Shown piece after piece: positions 44,796 through 57,076 of a stretch of DNA of 64,000 bases. The DNA lies in NCBI GenBank assembly GCA_964020975.1, contig OZ026630.1:23714739-23778738 (forward strand). The letters are read 5' to 3'. How positions within the stretch are numbered: position 1 is the stretch's first letter; the number at the start of each line of letters is the position of its first letter. The notes under the pieces were generated by a model. The model was not told the origin of the DNA, did no database searches, and saw nothing but the letters and a program-made list of their open reading frames with translations. This stretch comes from Hermodice carunculata. Its lineage: Eukaryota; Annelida; Polychaeta; Eunicida; Amphinomidae. The position numbers and the translations under genes were made by a program.

Positions 44796-45035
44796 TTAAC
44801 CCTTTCCCCCTTGAATTAAGACTGAGTCAACAGCTTATCTTGGCATGGGTTGGGCACTAAGTGCCCAACCCATGCCAAGGTAAGCTGTTGACCTGGGGCA
44901 TGTGATCTTGATAAGTCTCATGTACATTTCTCAGTCAAACTGTTTTTCATAACTGTTGAAATTAGTTGAAAACACTGAAGCAGATGACATTTGATCACCA
45001 GCCGGTTTTGGCCAGTTTAAGGGGGAAAGGGTTAA
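44796..45035 (+). mobile_element. TTAA hairpin MITE, copy I, best-preserved CCC-ended copy
   Basis: It runs from TTAACCCTTTCCCCCTT to AAGGGGGAAAGGGTTAA: 13-bp perfect termini next to TTAA on both sides. The hairpin at about 44826-44892 pairs GTCAACAGCTTATCTTGGCA with its complement. TTAA plus CCC-starting termini is the piggyBac signature. 240 bp, non-coding. Confidence 0.93.
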
Positions 45036-46149
45036 ATGACACAGTGACCTGCTCAGTTTTTCACTGCAGAGAAATTGCAGACACTTGGAGGTGTGGCTGA
45101 GTGGACAGGGAAGCCCGGTCCTCCTCTCTCAAGCCTAATCAACTTCTGATTGCCATCAGTGTTGTCAGGGGCACTTTAAGGGAGAGAGTCTCTACCATGT
45201 ACACAATGCTGTCTGAAGGAAACCTATACAATGCAGATGAGATTCTATAAATAAAACAGGATTAAGTTGTGATCAGTGACAATAGCTGTCTGCTGTTAAG
45301 TGAGCCTCATGCACGCTGTGACTGTCAACAATTCTCAGTAGCCACCATCAGTTGTCAGCCTTTGATACATCATCATAAAACTGTAAACTACTGTGCATAT
45401 ACACTGCATGGGTAACAGATAGGTTACCTGTGGCATTCTATAACCATCTGATGTAAATATACATGAAAATCTTTTTACTTTTTCCAGCAAGGCATTAAGG
45501 ACCCAGTATATATCCATGATATCCAGGATGCTGCATTTCTTGCACAGATGCCACAATGTTTGTCATGATTTCAGATACAGTGACATGAACATTTGTATTT
45601 GCAGATCGGAAGAAACACACCCACTCACATTTCTCTACTCCTTCCACCAGTAGGAAAGGTATATATGCGTCTTTGGTACATATATGCATGTACTCATTTA
45701 TGCCTGCCTGTCTCTCTTATTCTCTGGTGTGTCATTTATGTAAAGCTCTACTCTTTTGCAAGCTCTGTCTATTGTTCACAGCTGCCTCTCCCGCTCTTGT
45801 CCAAGGAATTTTTTCTTGCATGGACCAAGTCATGGAATGGAATGTCGAGACTGCAGCAAAATCCATTGAACTAAACTGTTTCCAATTCATGGAGCTGAAA
45901 ATGCATACTTAGGACAGGAAAGGGTCAGCTTGTGCTGGAAGATTTTTTTTTTTTTTTGAACTGCAGACCAGAAGATATTCTGTAGATTGTGCTTTCTATG
46001 TGTGAAAAAAATGAGGTAGATAGTCAACTTATCCATATTATATGCCAGGAAATTTACTTTCATGTAGAAAATTCATAAACCTTGATGGTTTCTAAAAGTT
46101 ATGGCTACTTGCTCGTTTCACTATTGTCTGACTTGAGCTAAAAGTTCAG
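45036..46149. other. No supported gene
   Basis: An open frame at 45593-45874 follows a possible splice acceptor (TTTGTATTTGCAG), but the peptide shows no domain. A T run lies near 45946-45958. Confidence 0.35.
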
Positions 46150-46290
46150 TACTTAGTATGTGCCAGAGAATGTCATCCAATGATCTACAAGCTAACATTT
46201 TAGTTCTTGACATGTACCAGAGGATGCCATCCAATGATCTGTCAGCTAATATTCTTGTATTTGGTAGGTACCAGAGAATGTCATCCAATC
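46150..46290 (-). repeat. 54-bp tandem repeat, 2.6 copies, in frame
   Basis: Two full 54-bp units beginning CCAGAGAATGTCATCCAATG with about 20% divergence, plus a partial third. On the minus strand this keeps a frame open with an 18-residue repeat (RSLDDILWHILSTELL, RSLDGILWYMSRTKML). The divergence without stops is mildly suggestive of coding, but the frame is only 72 codons and nothing else supports a gene. Confidence 0.85.
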
Positions 46291-47044
46291 TGCATGTACC
46301 ATTGGCATTTTGATTGGTATGGAACCATCTTGGATTCATTATTCAGGGAAATTGCATGACTAGAAATAAAGAAAAAAAGCATGATGGAGGACCATGGAAT
46401 TGTCTTGTTTGTGTCCTATTCCAAGAAGTCTGTGACATCCAGGCATGAACCTGTATGAACATTAGAGTCTGTATTGAGAACAGTCACAGGACTGAATAGT
46501 CTTAAGAGGGGAGTGGTTTTAATATACAATACAGTGATAGCCATACACAGAAATAGCTAGGACTGGGTGGTTGTAGGGGTGTGTGGGGGTGGGTATATTC
46601 TCTTTATGGTCAGGTTTTGTATATATTTATGGGGAGCTACTGAGGTGGCTATTCTGTAGTCTCATGGTGGAGAGAATTGAATGAAACAAGATTTTATGGA
46701 CCAGTACTTGGGAATATTCGTCCCAGATAGGTGTATAACTGTGTCTTTTATTGCCACAGAGATGATGAAAGGGTGATTTCAAAAAAGTATTCCTCAGACT
46801 AGATGGACCACAGGGGATAAGCTTTCATTTGTAATATTCAGATGGGGCATAGGGGTGAGGTTACTGTGCTTTCTCTTTTATGCAATGTGTCCTTGAAGAA
46901 AGTGTGCACCCAGGTCTGTCAAGCACGCAATATAAAATATGAACATGGGCCGTATCCCATCTTGTTAACATGCAACCAGTTGTCAGTGACTACTCACATC
47001 ACAAATTCCATGTGTCAGCAGGCACAACCATCCCATCAGGTATA
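46291..47044. other. No feature seen
   Basis: Nothing supported beyond ordinary AT-rich DNA. Confidence 0.35.
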
Positions 47045-47225
47045 CAGTAAAACCTGTTTTGAGAGACCGCCCTTAGGCCAGGCCAAAAAGTGGTCACCTA
47101 AGACTGGTGGTCTTTCAATAGAGGTGCAACAACATGGGATAGATGGCAAAAGGGACATGGTAAAACATGGTCTGAAAAGGCAGGTGGTCTTTCCTGACAG
47201 TGGTCTCTCAAAACAGGTTTCACTG
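47045..47225 (+). mobile_element. TA-target MITE, GAGAGACC subtype, best copy
   Basis: TA flanks at 47043-47044 and 47226-47227. The termini CAGTAAAACCTGTTTTGAGA and TCTCAAAACAGGTTTCACTG are inverted repeats with one difference. Interior GTGGTC / GACCAC motifs are repeated. 181 bp. It belongs to the CAGTG-ended Tc1/mariner/pogo-type MITEs. The overlapping frames on both strands are by-products. Confidence 0.93.
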
Positions 47226-47751
47226 TATTTGGAACAGGCCTTGATAAAGTGGGTTTGCCCGAGTGACAAGAAGCTGTACAAACAGCAGGCAGAGTATGAG
47301 GTTTATTCATCACCACCATGTGTCAGTTGGATGGATTGCAAATAGGAGTTGTCATTGTGCTCACTGTGTGTATAGCAGGGCTGGATGAGTGCATATTTGA
47401 TGTCCAATTTGCTAAAGTTCATAATCATTATCACATGTACCCGAGTGATTATGATTCATGTTGTTCCGTACAGAATTTATTATGACAAGTCAATATCTAA
47501 ATTATGTAAAAAAATTTAGTTTGGGTTTTTGTCGTGCAAGATATCATAATCATACCACTTAAATCTATCAAGCGGCAAGTCTTTGTGTGTAAAGAAATAA
47601 TTAATAACTCCAAATGCTATGCAAATGATCAACATGAAGCTATTGCATGTGATAAAATGTATGTGTATAAAACTCTCTTTCCCTGAAAAGAGAAGTCATT
47701 TGAATCACAGCATGAAATAATGTGTTCCTGAATGAATTTTCTTGACACTAG

Positions 47752-47905
47752 TTGGTGTTTACCTGATGATACTTCACTGCTTTGCCTGGAAAATCTAAAG
47801 TATATGTATTCTGAATGTCTGAAACTGGAAGATATCTGCCATCAGGTGTTCATAGCTGACCAATCCACAATTTGCTTACCTTTGAGTGAGCAATTTGCAA
47901 TCAAG
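47752..47905 (+). CDS. Possible small host exon, unknown product
   Basis: I do not recognise this product. An open frame spanning 47732-47980 contains a segment bounded by a good splice acceptor (TTTTCTTGACACTAG, ending 47751) and a good donor (ATCAAG followed by GTAATC at 47906). It translates as CLPDDTSLLCLENLKYMYSE and CLKLEDICHQVF, then IADQSTICLPLSEQFAIK, with a mixture of residues that looks like ordinary protein rather than repeat or random AT-rich sequence. At 154 bp the exon would change phase. A TTAA MITE (47977-48186) follows 70 bases later. No neighbouring exon was identified, so this remains a candidate only. Confidence 0.3.
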
Positions 47906-47976
47906 GTAATCAAACTTCTGATTCGTCAGCTTGAACACCAAAATGGTAGAGTATTTCCCAGCGTGGACTGGCCACA

Positions 47977-48186
47977 TTGACTCATTCTATTCTATGGTCA
48001 CAGGCCTTGGTCAGTCATTTTGGCACTGCCTGGCAAGTCATGCAGTGCCAGAACCACTGACTTAAGACTATAGGCATGTTGGTACTTGAACGAAAGGTGT
48101 TTTCATGAAGAATTTAAATGTGCAATTGTCGTCTTAAATCTAGGTAAATATACTGAAAAACCCGGGACTGGTATGGAATGAGTTAA
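47977..48186 (-). mobile_element. TTAA hairpin MITE, copy J
   Basis: The ends are TTGACTCATTCTATTCTATGG and CTGGTATGGAATGAGTTAA. It is the reverse-orientation relative of copy H and shares TCTTAAATCTAGGTAAATAT and GAATTTAAATGTGCAATTGT with it. Its hairpin is shortened to about 50 bases (CACTGCCTGGCAAGTCATGC). 210 bp, non-coding. Confidence 0.85.
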
Positions 48187-51030
48187 GCCAGACTCAGTGA
48201 AGCAAAGGCATTGAGTATGTCACCAGGTATGGACTGGGCACATTGAAAACAGACCCAGTAAAGCACATGCATTGAGTATACCACCAGGTAAGTTACAGTG
48301 GGAATAATTTGACCTGATTTGTGCTTGTTTAGCACTGGTCGTAAATGTGTACAACTTGTACATAGCCAGGTAAACAAAGGGGGTCACCTTGAATCACATA
48401 CATCATGTTACTTGACCCTGAGGAACATTAAATGTCCATATGTCAACATACAATTTTTTGTTATTTTTGCATTGAAAAGCCTTAGAAATGGCTCAGTGTC
48501 ACAAAAGGCTTCTGCTTCCTTTTGTTTTTAATCAAGGATGGTTATGTTGGTCCACTAACAGCTTTCCTCATAACACTGTGGAGCTCGATCATAGTGCACC
48601 ATGGAAAGCTATTGACCCAGCATCCAAATGGCTAACAGAATAAAAACACAGAAACTAACTGATGTTGAGATAAATAATATCAATCAGTAACAACCCAGCA
48701 AGAAATGGACAGTTTAGTTTGTAATATAAGTAAAAAATTAAAGGGTTGGAATGGTAACTTGTTCTCTTGTATTTGTGTCTTTTTTTCCAGAACCACTTCC
48801 TGGTAGTCATTACCCTATTCTGTAGTGTGAACTCTCTACACTCCGTTAGCTAACCTGTCACTGTTTAACCTATATACACATAGAAGTACTATTGTCACAT
48901 TCTTCTGTAGAATTTAACATAGGCTATGTTAGCACAAATAAATTTAAGGGTCTTCAGCGCGTAACTACTCAGAACATGTTTTGGAGCCTGTTCCCATACA
49001 TGTCTCTCTTCATATTGGCTCCTTGTCTAAGCTAAATATTCAGCAAAGACAAAACACATAATAATGAATAAATATGAATGTGGCAAATTATGAATTAGCT
49101 AAATAAGTGCAGGTCATCACATGGTTTAGTCTGTATCACTCTACCAGTGTAGGAGATAAGATTTTATGAGTGTATAACAGTTTAAACTTTTTTCAAACAT
49201 TGTGCCACACAAGATAGGATGTTCCATGTTAATTTATTCCAAAGTGTGTAGCAATGACACCCATTCAGTGTAGCAAATTGCGATGTGATACCAGCTCTCT
49301 CTTACACTGCTCTGCATATATATCAGGTCAGATGGCCTTGTATTGGCTGAGGGTAAAGGCTGAAGTTGATACAAGGACATCTGGCCTGATACCGAGGGTG
49401 ATACGGATCAAGCCATACGATATCCTGTTTATCACCAACACATCTAAATAGTTGCACATATTCCACACATGGGCCCCCTGGTGCCAAACAGTCCGGTAAC
49501 TCTCTTGTGCTAGCAGTAGGAAAACCAAAAAAATACATACTTCCAGGAACAAAGAACAGTAAGTTCCCACATGTAAATGTGTCACACTTTATGTCAGAAT
49601 TAACTTGTCTCATCACTAAAGAGATAATAAATGACTGATAATTTATATATATCAAGGCTTGAAACTGGTTTTTAGCAAATACCAACATGCACCTCCAACA
49701 CTAGAGAGTACAGAACAATTTACAATGTAGCATCAAGGGGTGCATGTGTGTTCAGTCCAAAAGTAAACAAGTCATTTTCTTCCAATGAAAACTCATTTTA
49801 TATATTCATACAAGTGACAATGCTTTGATAGGCCTTACATGTGCATCATAAAGCCTATAGGCCGATATTTCATGTACTTGATTTGCACATTCCTGTTGAG
49901 GTCTGCTTTCACAACAGGCCATTCTTTGACTAGAGAGGCCAGATTCCTGTCCCCTTGGGTCTTCATTATGCAATGATGGAGAAGGGGGGGGGGAGATACT
50001 TATTTGTTGGCTTTATTCTGATTGGCTGATTATGGAATAGGTATGCAAGATTTAACATACTTGGTTATACAGCCTTCTTTGCCAGCCGAGTGATACAACT
50101 TTACTGAGTGATACCACAGCTGCAGCTGGATGATGTGGTTCAGCCTTCTGTATCATTCAAACTCGAGTGGTACCAGGTGGCAAATTTATCCTGCATAGCA
50201 TTTATTATTTGGTGGTTATATTCATACACATACAAACATACAGGTACGTCTTATTACATTTTGAAAGTTTTAGAAAGGAATTTGTTTAAACTGACTTGAA
50301 GGGTTGATACAAACATTTTTGAGGCTGTTAGAATTTTGATAGTTGGTATAAATTTGCAATGCAAGTATTAGAGATATCATGTGGTGAAGATCTGTGGAGC
50401 ATTGCAAATCGGATTATAGAGATACGAAAGATCCACTGTATATCAGTTTGCATGGAACAAGTTTGGATCTTTTTTTTTTTTTTCAGATTTGGCCATAGGC
50501 CACTTGTCAAAGAATTAGTTTGTTGGACATTTATTGGCAATTAGGAAAAAATGCAGTGCCCTATAACCTTCTTGCAGAGAAGACAAGGGCACAGGACGAC
50601 ACAGGACGACACATTACAACGTACTCAAAAAGGGAGCCTGCCACTGGGGAAGCAAAAACAGTGAGGGCATACTCCCAGGTTGCTTGTGTACATGGAGAAG
50701 GAAAGACTAAACGACTTATATGAGACATAGTGGACTTTATTAAATTTTGGGTAGTAGATCTCTGATATGATTGGTTTAATGCTATCATGTGACCAGCCTT
50801 TAGAAATGGACTGTTGCCTGCTTCGAGACAGTTGCCCTGCATTGTAGTTTCTGGTCGTTTACATGTATGTGGCAACACCACTCCCACTGCTGTTCTTACT
50901 TTTGCAAGCCTCATGTTCACTGGATACTGTTAATTAAAGTGTGTATTCAAAACACTGAAATGTCTGTTTCATAGGTATGTTGAATTTTATTCAAAATAAT
51001 AATAATAAAACAAATATAGCCTGTTTTACT
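48187..51030. other. No supported gene; degraded hairpin at 48560-48625
   Basis: CTAACAGCTTTCCTCATAAC ... CATGGAAAGCTATTGACC at 48558-48620 is a worn TTAA-MITE hairpin. Overlapping frames at 49254-49688 and 50520-50920 have no family signature. A G run lies near 49984-49993 and a T run near 50470-50484. Confidence 0.4.
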
Positions 51031-51185
51031 GTGGTGGGGTCCCAGCTTGACTATTGCCCGAGACTAAAGCTCAAATTCATGTACAGGAGAGGTGGTGGGG
51101 TCCCAGCTTGACTGTTGCCCGAGACCAAGGGTTGAGGGCAATAGGTAAGCCGGGACACCACCACCTCTCACGTACATGGGTTTGG
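51030..51185. repeat. Direct and inverted repeat cluster (GGTGGGGTCCCAGCTTGACT)
   Basis: The phrase GGTGGGGTCCCAGCTTGACT followed by TTGCCCGAGAC occurs twice in direct orientation (about 51033 and 51092). A third, inverted match (CCGGGACACCACCACCTCTC ACGTACATGGG, 51151-51182) pairs with CATGTACAGGAGAGGTGGTG near 51078. The parts together could fold into a hairpin of about 30 bp with mismatches. Origin unknown. Confidence 0.75.
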
Positions 51186-51654
51186 ACTACTGCCCAGTAA
51201 CACTTGCTATATTTATATAATAGATATACCAAAAACCAAAGGTAACAATGGATCAATAATTTATTTAGCTGTAAATGTGTAGCAGGTTTTATTATGAGTT
51301 CAGGTAGATTTATGTAATGTTAGCAGTGACGAAATGTTTAATGTAGAAGATATATTGCTGGATAGATAGAAAAATTTCTTTATTTACAACTGTTATGTAT
51401 TGGAAAAGACTTGTTGGAAATCTACAGATATTACTCTGGAAGAAAGATATTGTGGATACAGGAACCTGATTGGCTGTTCCCATGAAAAGCCACATTATGC
51501 ATGAAAGATATGTGGATTGGTTGCACATAATCTTTCCCAGTATATAAGTAGCTCATTGGCTCAGTTTGCCAAGTTGAACCAGGCCTGATGTCTAACCTTC
51601 AGGTCTTGGTGACAAGGCCAAAGGGCAACCTTAACCTGTACAGTCACTTTTTCA

Positions 51655-51840
51655 CTGTTTTCATATATTTGTTCATTTTGCTGATGGCAACCATGAAATT
51701 AATCCAGCAATGATGGAATGTTTCAATATAGGTTATTAGTGGCAATTTTGTCCAAGATAAGGATATAAAAAATCGGTGAAATGCCAGGCCTGCAAAGACT
51801 GGAAACTGAAGCATGTTGAGATGAAGCAATTTACAGTGAC
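51655..51840. mobile_element. CGTAAATTGC-end MITE, copy 3
   Basis: GTTCATTTTGCTGATGGCAA, AATTTTGTCCAAGATAAGG and the end GAAGCAATTTACAGTGACTG correspond to the copies at 29775 and 36484. The left edge CAGTCACTTTTTCACTG is decayed. Confidence 0.7.
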
Positions 51841-51992
51841 TGATGTTTTGATCAACAAGGCAAAGCACCTTGGGGGCAAATGTGCTAGTTTGCTGAATTG
51901 CAAAGTTTTGACTGGTTTTGGAATTACAAACCATTCCATGCTTTGTACATTGTGGTTTCTCCTAATCTTCCTGCATGCCGTGCATGATGTAA

Positions 51993-52264
51993 AGGCCAAG
52001 TTACACGATGCACTTTTTGGCATGCCAAGCTTTACTGGCAATGTTTTGCATAGGATTACCACTTCATTGCATGCATGTGACCGCTCCTGCAAAGCTATGC
52101 AAGCAAAGACCTCCCTCTTCAGCCCACGTCTTGGGGAAATAGCTTGTCATGTTATAACACCATTACACATATTTTTTATTGCATCGTGTAGCCACTGCCG
52201 TGCTCAAGCAGTATTTGGCATGCATAGCTTTGCAGGCCCAACAAAGCATCGTGTAACTCAACCT
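51993..52264. mobile_element. Harbinger-like MITE with TAA duplication
   Basis: TAA flanks the element at 51990-51992 and 52265-52267. The termini AGGCCAAGTTACACGATGC and GCATCGTGTAACTCAACCT are imperfect inverted repeats. Inner GGCATGCCAAGCTTTACTGG / CAAAGCTATGCAAG / GGCATGCATAGCTTTGCAGG are additional inverted or direct motifs. A 3-bp TAA duplication fits PIF/Harbinger. The open frame across it is a by-product. 272 bp. Confidence 0.85.
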
Positions 52265-53650
52265 TAAAACTTGGCAAATCTTGACTTTGGTAAAACGTCT
52301 GCAGTTACTTCGTCGTGTCTTCAGGGAATATAAAATGGTCAGGCAATATGTACTATTCAGAATACTCTTGTTTTGGAGTTCTTGTAATTTTTAGATGATC
52401 ATATTACATGTGTATTGAAGAAAAAGGCCAGTATTTCCACTTCCAGCATGTACCACTTCACTGGCATGGTGCATTGTGGGTGCTGAGTTGAAGCAGGGCT
52501 TTCAGGCATGTTCATCCTTTAGTATGCAGTGCAGTATGAATGACAAATTAGTTTTGTTCAGTTTGTTTTATGGAGTTTTAATTAGAACAGTGATTACTGT
52601 GCTCATTAATGGCAGAAAAAAAGGGAAATTTAGCTAATACAATTCATGTGCATAGCGGATGCACATTTGGAGAGGGAGGGACATATATTATAAAACATTA
52701 TGAGTGTGAGTATCTTCCTGGCAACCAAAAGATGCCCCCCTCCCCCCATTTTTGAGACAAAAACCTGCATGGAGAAATATATTTTGTTACACATTTACAT
52801 TTTCAATCAAAATCATTGCTGACACATCCTGTACCAGAATGTGGTAAGAAGTTTGTTAGAAATATTGCAGGGAATCCTGTGTCGTGGGTCAGTAGCTGTC
52901 CTCAATAGGCTGTGGCTGTGTTGTGCCCAGAATACACCAAGAAAAGCTGTTGACTCAGTTGTAATTTTTGTATATACTGTATTATCCCTTTTAAGTGAGT
53001 TAGGAAATTAAACTGAAGTAAGCTCCAATTGTACACATAAATATGGGACATTTTATCTGTATGGACTGGTAAAATTTTTTGCAATTTTCCAATATTTTAG
53101 AACCATTGTGTCAGAATAATTGGGGGGGGGGGGGAGGAGGAGTTAAAAGGGCAGGGGTGTGTAAAAGGGATAATACAGGAACCATGGATACTGTATGGTA
53201 GATCTGCCCATGTGTATATTTATTCTTGTGGATTTAGGTTTCCTCTTTTTAGGTGGGGCTCCGTAAGGAGACCCCCTCTCATGTACAATGTACATAGTAG
53301 ACCTAAAAAGTTCAATATTTGAAAACCAGGAACTATTCCTGTCGTGTTAATAGTCCTGATTTGTGACAAGACTTTATTCTTAACATTTGATATCGGCAAA
53401 ATAAACAAGACTGATACCTGAAGGGTTTAATAAGAGAAAATACTCTGTCACCACTGGTCACAATTGCTGAAAATGCCTAACTGTTAGCTGAAAAAGCCTA
53501 ACTGTGAGAATATGTCATCCGGCAAACGTATGTATTCTGGTGCAAACAAGAAACAGATTTTAAAAAGGTGCAAGTTATTTTCTTTCATTTGTGCTCTTAA
53601 TGGTAACACTGGTATTACTGCTCATTGCTGATGTAAAATGTAGATATTCT
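52265..53650. other. No gene seen; degraded TTAA-MITE hairpin at 52888-52958
   Basis: GTCAGTAGCTGTCCTCAATA ... CCAAGAAAAGCTGTTGACTCAG is a worn hairpin of the TTAA MITE type. A C run lies near 52734-52746 and a G run of about 13 near 53123-53135. The phrase GCCTAACTGT is duplicated near 53475-53505. Confidence 0.45.
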
Positions 53651-54985
53651 TTATCGATCTATGCACATTATCAGGACCTTTCTGTTAAAAGAAGTTCCGT
53701 ATGATGGCGTATCTTGCTTGTATTCGTGGGTGAATGTGACCTCAATTCTGTGAACACCGAACTTTTGTCAGCTCAATGAGGCTCTCCGTAGGTTTTTGCA
53801 TATCCAGACAGTTACCAGTCTGAACACATCCAAAGATGCATCAGACGGAAAAAATCCATTGAGCATTCGTTACAGTGATCTAAAAAGTCCACGAGAAAAT
53901 GTAATCAAGTTATCACTTCCCCTTACAAGTCTTGTGCAAGTACGCTGTTTTGGCGCAATAACAATATGTAAGTGCTTTAAAGTTGCATTCCGCGATATTT
54001 CATACACGTACCTATCCACGTAATTCATCACTAATCATGCGTCGAAGGACCGTTGTGCCTTTGTTTTGGTCAATAAACATGATATTTTGGCGGCAAGAAA
54101 GAGTTTTTACATTCGACCATGCAAGTGTTGTTTATAACGGCATTCGGCCATGCACAACGGTTCTAGGGCAATTCCTCGCTGATGAGAGATATATTTAGAA
54201 CCAGTTGGCTCTCGCCGGTCACGTGGCGTGCGCTATATTGCGAGAGCAAAGCACAATTGCATGCAGTTTCCACGTGCTTGCAGAGCCGTCTGCGGAGACA
54301 AAGTGAAACTGTGAAATACCACTATTTTGTTGGCCGTCAACGAGAATAGAATTTTTCATGTCATTAACTGTGCTTGATCATATTTTAATCATGCATGTTC
54401 GTATCGCAAGACTCAATGATAAATGGACGAGTTTGTACGCTCATCGGTGCCTATGTTGTTTGTTCAAGCCTACGGCCTTCGCATCGTTCGAACTTGAAGT
54501 TGAAGACGACGGCATGCAGTCTTACATAATGTTCCGGTGTCAATGACAATGTTTGACACATTTATTGACGCAAAACAGCAAATAAAGCTTTTATATATGG
54601 TGTTCATTTTGACGCTAAACTTGTGCATGTTTTTATAAATTCAAGTCGCGATCGTTTGCTATGGACTGTGTTTGTGGTATATATTTTGATAGACATATTT
54701 GTTTGCTTTAGATTACATAAGTGTGGAAAACGAGCAAATGAGAACACACATGGTCGCAAACAATAACACATGATTGTCATCTTCACCGTTCACTGCAAAT
54801 ACAGATTCAACTTGGAACATATTGACCTCAAATCTCAGGAAACTAAATTTTTATGCAGTGAAACAAACGTCGTTTCATATTTCAAGATTTGTCTATAATT
54901 TGGTATCAGCAGTTCTAGGATGCAGGTACCTCCGTTCCATTGGTTATTAATGTTACAGCAAAGATGGTAGAAAAAGCCCTCCTTC

Positions 54986-55170
54986 AGGGTCGGTAAGGGG
55001 TTTCTCGCACTGGCGTACTGCTTTTTTTTTTTTTTAATTTATTTACCGTACTGGCGTACTGGAAGCCGTCTTGTTTTACGTACTTCGTACTATCCAAAAT
55101 TTTGAAAGATTTTTATTTTCCGTACTGCGTACTCTAGAAGAATAATTACCTGTACCAGCGTACCGACCCT
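54986..55170. mobile_element. Small TIR element with AGGGTCGGTA ends
   Basis: The ends AGGGTCGGTAAGG and CCAGCGTACCGACCCT are inverted repeats; the phrase CGTACTGGCGTACTGG and variants (TACTGCGTACT) repeat inside. The flank on the right is a C run, which blurs the target duplication; AGGGT ends suggest hAT. No coding capacity. Confidence 0.7.
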
Positions 55171-55221
55171 CCCCCCCTTCTCCTTGGTTACAGTGAGCAA
55201 AAGACTATCTTCATGCTTATC

Positions 55222-55396
<175 letters not shown>

Positions 55397-55615
55397 AGTT
55401 TTCACCAGGATTCGTCGTGTTTCCTACCAAAAATTTTGTTTTAGGATGTTTGTTTTATTGACGATGCACTGCATTCGTAAGATCTTGTCAATATTATCGT
55501 CTGAATAATTTTCCTCGCGCTGTTCCTACCAACTGTACACTATAGTAGATTGTTCCAATGCAACTAAGCAATCATATATTTCGAGTTTGCGTCATGATAT
55601 GATACATTTGAAATC

Positions 55616-55771
55616 CTCAGTATTTTTTTTTTTCATCGCAAATTACCAAAATAGAAATGCGAGATAAAAAACAAACAAAACAAAACAAATCAAAAACAAA
55701 ACAAACAAAAAAAAAAACAAGAAAAAAAAAACAAAAACAAAACAAAACAAACAAACAACAAAAAAACAAAC

Positions 55772-55801
<30 letters not shown>
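55616..55801. repeat. A-rich (AAAAC) and CA simple repeat
   Basis: A T run near 55622-55634, then irregular AAAAC/AAAC units, then about 15 CA dinucleotides to 55801. Confidence 0.95.
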
Positions 55802-55806
<5 letters not shown>

Positions 55807-57076
55807 CCCCACAGCAGATCTAGAAAGGACCAGATGAAATTCTGAATTACTTGACTAAAATGATTTGTTTGGAAAAAATTGTTGATACCTTAAGTTTATG
55901 TACATCAACTTTTGTTCTGCATAGGCCTATGACTTACAAGAAAGAACGATAGATAATTCTGTGCTGGAAGCATGTGCAAAAAAATGGGATGTTATTTAGT
56001 TGGACTTGTGTGTGCGTGTTTTCGGAGAATGTATACGGTTGCGACCGATAATAGCAGATAGATATGGCTGAAGCAGTGGCCGAAAGAGTGAGAGAATGAG
56101 GCTTCTTTGTATAATAAATTTTATGTTTCGAAACGTACAGTTCCTCATCAAATTTTCATGTCGCATGTGCCATTATACCGAACACAGTGTGACACCCGAG
56201 GACCCGCTCAGACCGTTGTGCAGTATACCGTTCTGTCAATGGTGACAACGTTCAAAGCTTGTTCTAATCCATTGCAAATGCATTTGGCTAGTGTGGTACA
56301 CAGCAATGTGAAATTACAAGTACAATCCTTTCTAATTTTTCAAAATAAATTCGTTATATTGTCGTTGAGAAATGTTGGTAAAATTCTCTGTCGGACGAGG
56401 CTCTGAACAACGTATTGCAACTTCCCACACAAGTGGCATGCAGACAAATGTCTGAAGAAAGAAACTCACACATTATACCTTGCACAATCTTATAGAAATA
56501 CAGAACTGATAAAATCAAGTTCATGAGAAAATTTTATGGTGCCCCTAGGAAAATTGATGACGAATAGAATAACATAAATCTTTGACATCGTAGACAATAA
56601 CAGCTTGATAAGTAGCGGAGGTCGCGGGCACGTCTTCCTCGCAATATGTGCAGTCAAGAGCTGCCGATGCAGACAAAATTTTATCTCGAAGTTAGCGGGA
56701 AACGTAGATAGTATGCCCATTTGTTTGTTGTTTTTTCTCTCTCTTTGTCTCTGAAGTTGCCGTTGTCTTTACTGATCTTAATTAACGGCACTTTTGTCCC
56801 ATGAATTTGATTACCTAGCCACTCTCCCCCCCCCCCCAAAAAAAAAAAGAAAAGAAAAAGAAAAGAAAACTTCATCAAGCTGGAGCGGTTATAATATGAT
56901 AATGATATTCGGATTCAATCTCGATTGATTACAAACACGACTGATCAAGTATCCATGACGACTTGAATATAACGACTTCAAAGAAATGGGCGGCTCCTGT
57001 GATCTTTGATTTTTTTTTTTCCGGCACGTGCGACAACTGGGCACTGCTCTGAACATCAGACCTGTTCAGAATCAGA

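Noticed and set aside
46842-47345. 167-codon plus-strand frame
   Set aside because: It runs through the TA-target MITE at 47045-47225, and both strands are open there because of the inverted repeats; no domain seen.
51776-52267. 163-codon plus-strand frame and overlapping minus-strand frame
   Set aside because: Much of it lies in the Harbinger-like MITE at 51993-52264; no family signature.
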